Shown: positions 59,942-64,000 of the stretch, in pieces | How the letters are laid out: each line of letters opens with the position of its first letter | How positions within the stretch are numbered: the first letter of the stretch is position 1 | DNA from: Malus domestica | Lineage: Eukaryota; Streptophyta; Magnoliopsida; Rosales; Rosaceae | Direction of reading: 5' to 3' | Length of the DNA stretch: 64,000 nt | NCBI RefSeq assembly: GCF_042453785.1 | Contig: NC_091663.1 | Location: 22,528,501-22,592,500, forward strand | The notes under the pieces: model-generated | The model's database searches: none | Seen by the model: only the letters and a program-made list of their open reading frames with translations | Told to the model about the DNA's origin: nothing | Program-made: the position numbers and the translations under genes

Positions 59942-61170
59942 CTAAATAATTTCATTTGTATTCAGTTGTGCCCACATCTTTCTCTTTCGAGGGGCTGAAT
60001 CTTTTGAACCTGGTGGTCTACCACGCTTCAAGCGTGCACCAGATGAATCATTCGCTACCACTTTATTTTGTCCAACAGGGACATCAATTCTTACAGGTGT
60101 TTTTGCAGCTGGTATATGTGACTTTGTCACTTTCGAAGCATCATTAAATGCATATGGCATTTGATTAGCAATACTTTGAAGATGAACAATCCTTTTCACT
60201 TCATCTTCACATTGAGTGCTTTGTGGATCAAAATGAGATAAAGTGGGAACAACCCATGTCAGCTTTTGCCGTTCTTCTAGAACGGTCTTTTCTCCCCCTA
60301 ACGGCCGGAAAACAATCTCATCAAAGTGACAATCAGCAAAACGAGCTATAAACATATCACATGTTAAGGGATCCAAATATCTAATGATAGATGGTGAATC
60401 AAAACCCACATAAATTCCTAGTCTACACTGAGGTCCCATTTTAGTGCGTTGTGGCGGTTCAATAGGTACATAAACAGCACAACCAAAAACTCATAAATGT
60501 GAAATGTTTTACTGATGCCCAAACACGAGTTTTATTTATGAGTATTGGTGGTTGGCTATGGGTCTCAACCGAACCAATGATGCAGCCTGTAAGATGGCAT
60601 GTCCCCATGCAGAGACTAACAATTTTGTTTTCATGAGCAAAGTGCAAGCTATTAATTGAAGCTGCTTGATAAATGCCTCTGCTAAGCCATTTTGAGTATG
60701 GACATGATGAACAGAGTGTTCAACATCAATGCCTAATGTCATGCAGTAATCATCAAATGTTTGAGACGTAAATTCACCAGCGTTATCAAGTCGGATTGAC
60801 TTAATGGGATAATCTGGAAATTATGCTCGCAACTTAATTATCTGAGCAAGAAATCTTGCAAACGCTACATTTGGAGTAGACAATGGGAAAACATGTGACC
60901 ATCGGGTAGATGCATCAACGAAAACCATAAAATATCGAAATGGTCCACAAGGTGGTTGAATAGGCCCACAGATATCCCATTGAATACTTTGCAAAAATGA
61001 TGGGGATTCAGCATCAACCTTTAGTTGTGATGGTCTAATTACAACTTCCTTTGGGAACAAGCCTTGCAAGGGTTATTCTTTGAGACATCAATGTGTCTGC
61101 TTAATAATGGATGTCCATTAGAGTTGGTAATGATTCTACACATCATGGTAGATCCTGGATGACCCAGACG
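59942..61170 (-). pseudogene. copia-2 integrase and linker with AT-hook-like motif
   Basis: HYRLGHPGS and CKACSQGK form the zinc-binding part (about 61170-61050). WDICGPIQPPCGPFRYFMVFVD, IRLDNAGEFTSQ and HTQNGLAEAFIK follow the catalytic core; the Glu is present in the last block. The C-terminal part (60439-59942) has LGIYVGFDSPSIIRYLDPLT and a basic segment KRGRPPGSKDSAPRKRK, which looks like an AT-hook plus nuclear signal. Split by stops at about 60820 and 60450. Confidence 0.82.
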
Positions 61171-61176
61171 GTAATG

Positions 61177-61680
61177 CTAAAGCATATAAACTTTTGAATC
61201 AATGAACTTCTGGTTCATAACAGTATGTGCCTCAATTTTCTTTATGTATGTATAATACAATCCACTCGATAAACCATGCAACTTCTCCAATATACGCTTT
61301 TGGGTATCATTGGAGGTAAAGCATAGATATTCCACATTTTCTGCACTTTTCGTTTCAATGTGGTATCCATTTAGACGTATGTCTTTAAAACTCAACAAAT
61401 TTCGAGTGGATAACGTAGTGTACAACGCACTTTGTATGAACAATATTGTTCCATTTAGTGACATGATATGGGCTTTTCCTCAGCCTTCAATTACATCTGA
61501 TTGCCCTGATATTGTTGTTACCTTTACTTTTGCAAGTATCATGTTCGAGAAATACTTTCGATCTCGAAGTATTGTACGCGTAGTTGCGCTGTCTGCAAGA
61601 CAAAAATCTCCACCATTGCTCTTGTTTTAAGAATAACCATAATTTTTATCCATGCTCTCTGAGTAGTGGAAATTACAGTT
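61177..61680 (-). pseudogene. copia-2 protease region
   Basis: The minus strand reads CLADSATTRTIL at about 61580, where copia protease has a D-S/T-G/A-A active site. It continues with LSTRNLLSFKDIRLNGYHIET. A stop separates it from the preceding gag-side residues at about 61630. Confidence 0.72.
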
Positions 61681-62195
61681 TATTTGTACCATACTTGACC
61701 AATCCCGAAAATACTGAGCACCGGTCAACGTTATACCGTCAAGGACCCAGAAAAGTTTCCCTCCAACCAGGAGACCAATCACAGCACAACACGTGTCGAC
61801 ATCAGAAGCCAATCATAGCACGACACGTGTCAACATCAGAAGCCAATCACAACACGACACGTGTCAATGTCAGAATGAAACTAGAAACTCTCTTATATAA
61901 ATAGAGATCATTCTCTCACAATATTTCCTAATGTCATCTGTACTAAATTATTCACTTGTACTCACTAAAGGAAAGCTTGAACATATGTACTTGTGTAAAC
62001 TCTTCACAATTAATGAGAACTCCTCTACTCTGTGGACGTAGCTAGTCTGGGTGAACCACATACATCTTGTGTTTGCTTCTCTGTCTCTATCCATTTACAT
62101 ACTTATCCACACTAGTGACCGGAGCAATCTAGCAAAGGTCACAAACTTAATACTTTCTGTTGTACCAAAGTCCTCACTGATTTTGTGCATCAACA
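61681..62195 (+). mobile_element. solo LTR of a gypsy-type element, with triple CACGTGTC boxes
   Basis: A 515-bp insert flanked by CAGTT at 61676-61680 and 62196-62200; removing it restores the copia-2 reading (minus strand). It starts TATT, probably a mutated TGTT, and ends TGCATCAACA. It shares TGTGGACGTAGC and GGGTGAACCAC...TACATCTTGTGT with the LTR at 63412-63824, so both belong to one family. CACGTGTC occurs at 61790, 61824 and 61858, exactly 34 bp apart, with a TATA box TATATAAATA at 61894-61903. No internal region remains. Confidence 0.82.
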
Positions 62196-62200
62196 CAGTT

Positions 62201-63344
62201 AAAAGCAGTTTATTCATACTAGAATACTACTTTTATTGAATTGAATATGCAAGCATTAAATCACAAGTGCAAATAACAAGAGTACATCAAACATAAATGA
62301 TTTAATCGAACCCAAACACTTCATTCCCTCTTTCAATAATGAAGTGTGAAACATCCAAGTAGGTTATGTTCAATTGTCCTAATAAATCGAACACTGGATC
62401 AAGTATATCCAACTGTATAGCCTGGTTGAGGAAATTGGTCCCGACACCCTTCTCCTTAAGAGAGGCTTAATACAGATCCACCAGATGTTTTGGGGTACGA
62501 CAGGTACGTGCCCAGTGCCTATTGCCACCACACCTATGGCAAACTCCTTCAGGATTTCTAGGAGTGTTCATATAAGTTTCGCCTTTCTGGCAATTTGCAT
62601 TTTTAAGGCTCAGGCCTGTATTATGCCTTGGAACCTGGTTGTGAACCTTGACACCATGGTTCTTGCCCTTTTGGCTTCGCTTGTGGCCACGTCCTCGTTT
62701 GTAATTATTACCATGAGGATGTGGTATTCCTTCAAAGGAAATAGCATTCACTTCTGGGAATGGTGCTGATCTAGTAGGTTGGGACTGATGATTCTTCATC
62801 AGAAGCTCATTGTTTTGCTTAGCTACAAGGAGCACAAATATCAGCTGGTTGTACTGAGTAAAGTCTCGCTCTCTATACTGCTGCTGCAGGAGCACGTTGA
62901 AGGCATGAAAAGTGCTACAAGTCTTTTCCAGCATGTCTTCCTCAATAATGGTTTCTCCACAGAGCTTCAACTGGAAGGTAATTCTTAACATAACATAATT
63001 GTACTCAGCCATGGTCTTAAAATCCTGGATCCTTAGGTGAGTCCACTCATAACGAACCCTCGGAAGAATCACCGTTTTCTGGTGATTGTATCTATTTTTC
63101 AATGCCTTCTAGAGGGTTAGTGGATCTTCGACTGTGAGGTACTCGCTTTTCAGTCCCTCGTCAAGATGGCGAAGGATAAAGATCATGGCTTTTTCCCGAT
63201 CTTGAGAGGATGCACTGTTATCCTCCTTAATAGTTCTCCAAGATTCTCTGCCTCTAGATGAATCTTGGCATCCATTACCCAGGTAAGGTAATTCTTCCCA
63301 GTAATATCTAAGGCAACAAAATCAAGTTTTGCCAAGTTCGCCAT
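62201..63344 (-). pseudogene. copia-2 gag
   Basis: Starts at ATG 63342-63344 (MANLAKLDFVALDITGKNYL). A frameshift occurs near 63180-63110. The reading then runs from 63102 through YEWTHLRIQDF and KLCGETIIEEDMLEKT to a CCHC knuckle CHRCGGNRHWARTC and a stop at 62467. Typical copia gag; the knuckle is complete. Confidence 0.85.
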
Positions 63345-63411
63345 TTTCTTTTCTGAAAGAAAAATGAGGTGCGTAAGAACTTGCAATATTGTGTATTCTA
63401 GAGGAATATAT

Positions 63412-63824
63412 TGTTAGAACTTCTGGTTCTTACAAATTTTTCATTTTGATCCTCAGGCCAAAATGATAAGCACTCGTGTTTGTATCATACTTAGGGCCTC
63501 CGTATTTAGATTTCGTATAAATACTTGGAGGACTCAAATGTAATTATGTAATAAATGGAGGGGCAAATATGTAATAAGGATGAGCCCTTATTCTATAAAA
63601 GGATCCATCACTCTCCTTATTAAGATAGGCCTGACATCCCCTCTCATATTCAGAGCAAAGCTCTCACCCTCTCAATCCTCTCACAAACAGAGAAATACAA
63701 TATCAGTGTGGACGTAGCACATACATTAGGGTGAACCACGATACATCTTGTGTTCTTTACTTTCTTGTAGATTCACGGTCAGATTTACGTTGTTCCAAGA
63801 CCCCTCTAGTTTTTTGCATCAACA
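63412..63824 (+). repeat. 5' LTR of an LTR retrotransposon running off the window
   Basis: 413 bp from TGTTAGAACTTCTGG to GCATCAACA. It contains a TATA-like TCTATAAAAGG at about 63591-63601. A primer-site-like TGGCGCCGTCTGTGGG follows at 63827. Its partner LTR must lie beyond 64000. Confidence 0.82.
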
Positions 63825-63825
63825 T

Positions 63826-64000
63826 TTGGCGCCGTCTGTGGGAATCAACACGAAAAACTATGTCGGTTCTCTTTCATTTTTTCACCTCCACCGTGAATCT
63901 GCAAAATCACAAAAACCCAGAAAAAGAAAAGATCCAAATCTCAAACACTCATCAGCTCTCTCTTTTTCATGCTTTCCCTGTCTGTATTTTGCTCATTTTT
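63826..64000 (+). mobile_element. internal leader of the same element, with primer-binding site
   Basis: TTGGCGCCGTCTGTGGGAA starts one base after the LTR. This is the primer region of Tat/Athila-like gypsy elements as I know them. No protein domain is reached before the window ends. Confidence 0.7.

Larger units (their letters stand above)
57842..63411 (-). mobile_element. Ty1/copia element 2 (copia-2), decayed, 5' LTR not found
   Basis: Minus-strand copia order gag-PR-IN-RT-RH from 63344 down to 58151. It is interrupted by a solo LTR at 61681-62195 and cut at its 5' side by another LTR element at 63412. Many stops and frameshifts. Confidence 0.85.

Overview
This window is nuclear DNA from a flowering plant, almost certainly a eudicot. 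Three intron-containing genes have plant gene structures (GT-AG introns, plant-type protein families), and they sit among Ty1/copia and Ty3/gypsy retrotransposons, MITEs, a Helitron, an Au-type SINE and a TRIM. The repeat types remind me of Rosaceae (apple/pear) genomes, but that is an impression and not a demonstrated match.

Layout. 1-5052: remains of a minus-strand Ty3/gypsy element with a Tat-like leader. It has one recognisable LTR, a broken gag, a short tandem array and an inner insertion. 6165-11891 (+): a nine-exon half-size ABCG transporter of the ABCG12/13/15 type (703 aa by my exon joins), with two MITE-like insertions in its introns. 13594-13759: an Au-type SINE with a perfect 17-bp target duplication. 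15715-18568 (-): a two-exon SPRY protein of the ASH2/TRAUCO type, a COMPASS H3K4 methylation subunit.

19085-42877 is a 24-kb nest of transposons inside one minus-strand copia element. A 297-bp non-autonomous Helitron lies in its left LTR. A gypsy element (19686-26576) lies inside that Helitron, with a perfect 5-bp target duplication. In the copia gag there is a 504-bp MULE-like element and a 9.7-kb gypsy element (31969-41678) whose two 2823-bp LTRs look identical although its coding region is ruined. The right LTR of the copia element is followed by an inverted partial LTR.

44759-45031 is a Tourist-type MITE whose inverted repeats are built of GGGAC pentamers. 46244-57056 (+) is NADK1, an eleven-exon NAD kinase (519 aa), with a three-LTR TRIM in intron 8. 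57535-63411 is a second, decayed minus-strand copia element; it is interrupted by a solo LTR carrying three evenly spaced CACGTGTC boxes. From 63412 another LTR element (LTR, then a tRNA-primer-type site) runs off the right edge.

The three host genes are functionally unrelated (lipid export, chromatin, NADP synthesis) and show no operon-like link. The main biological interest is the clearly resolved order of nested insertions and the apparently recent movement of a coding-dead gypsy element.
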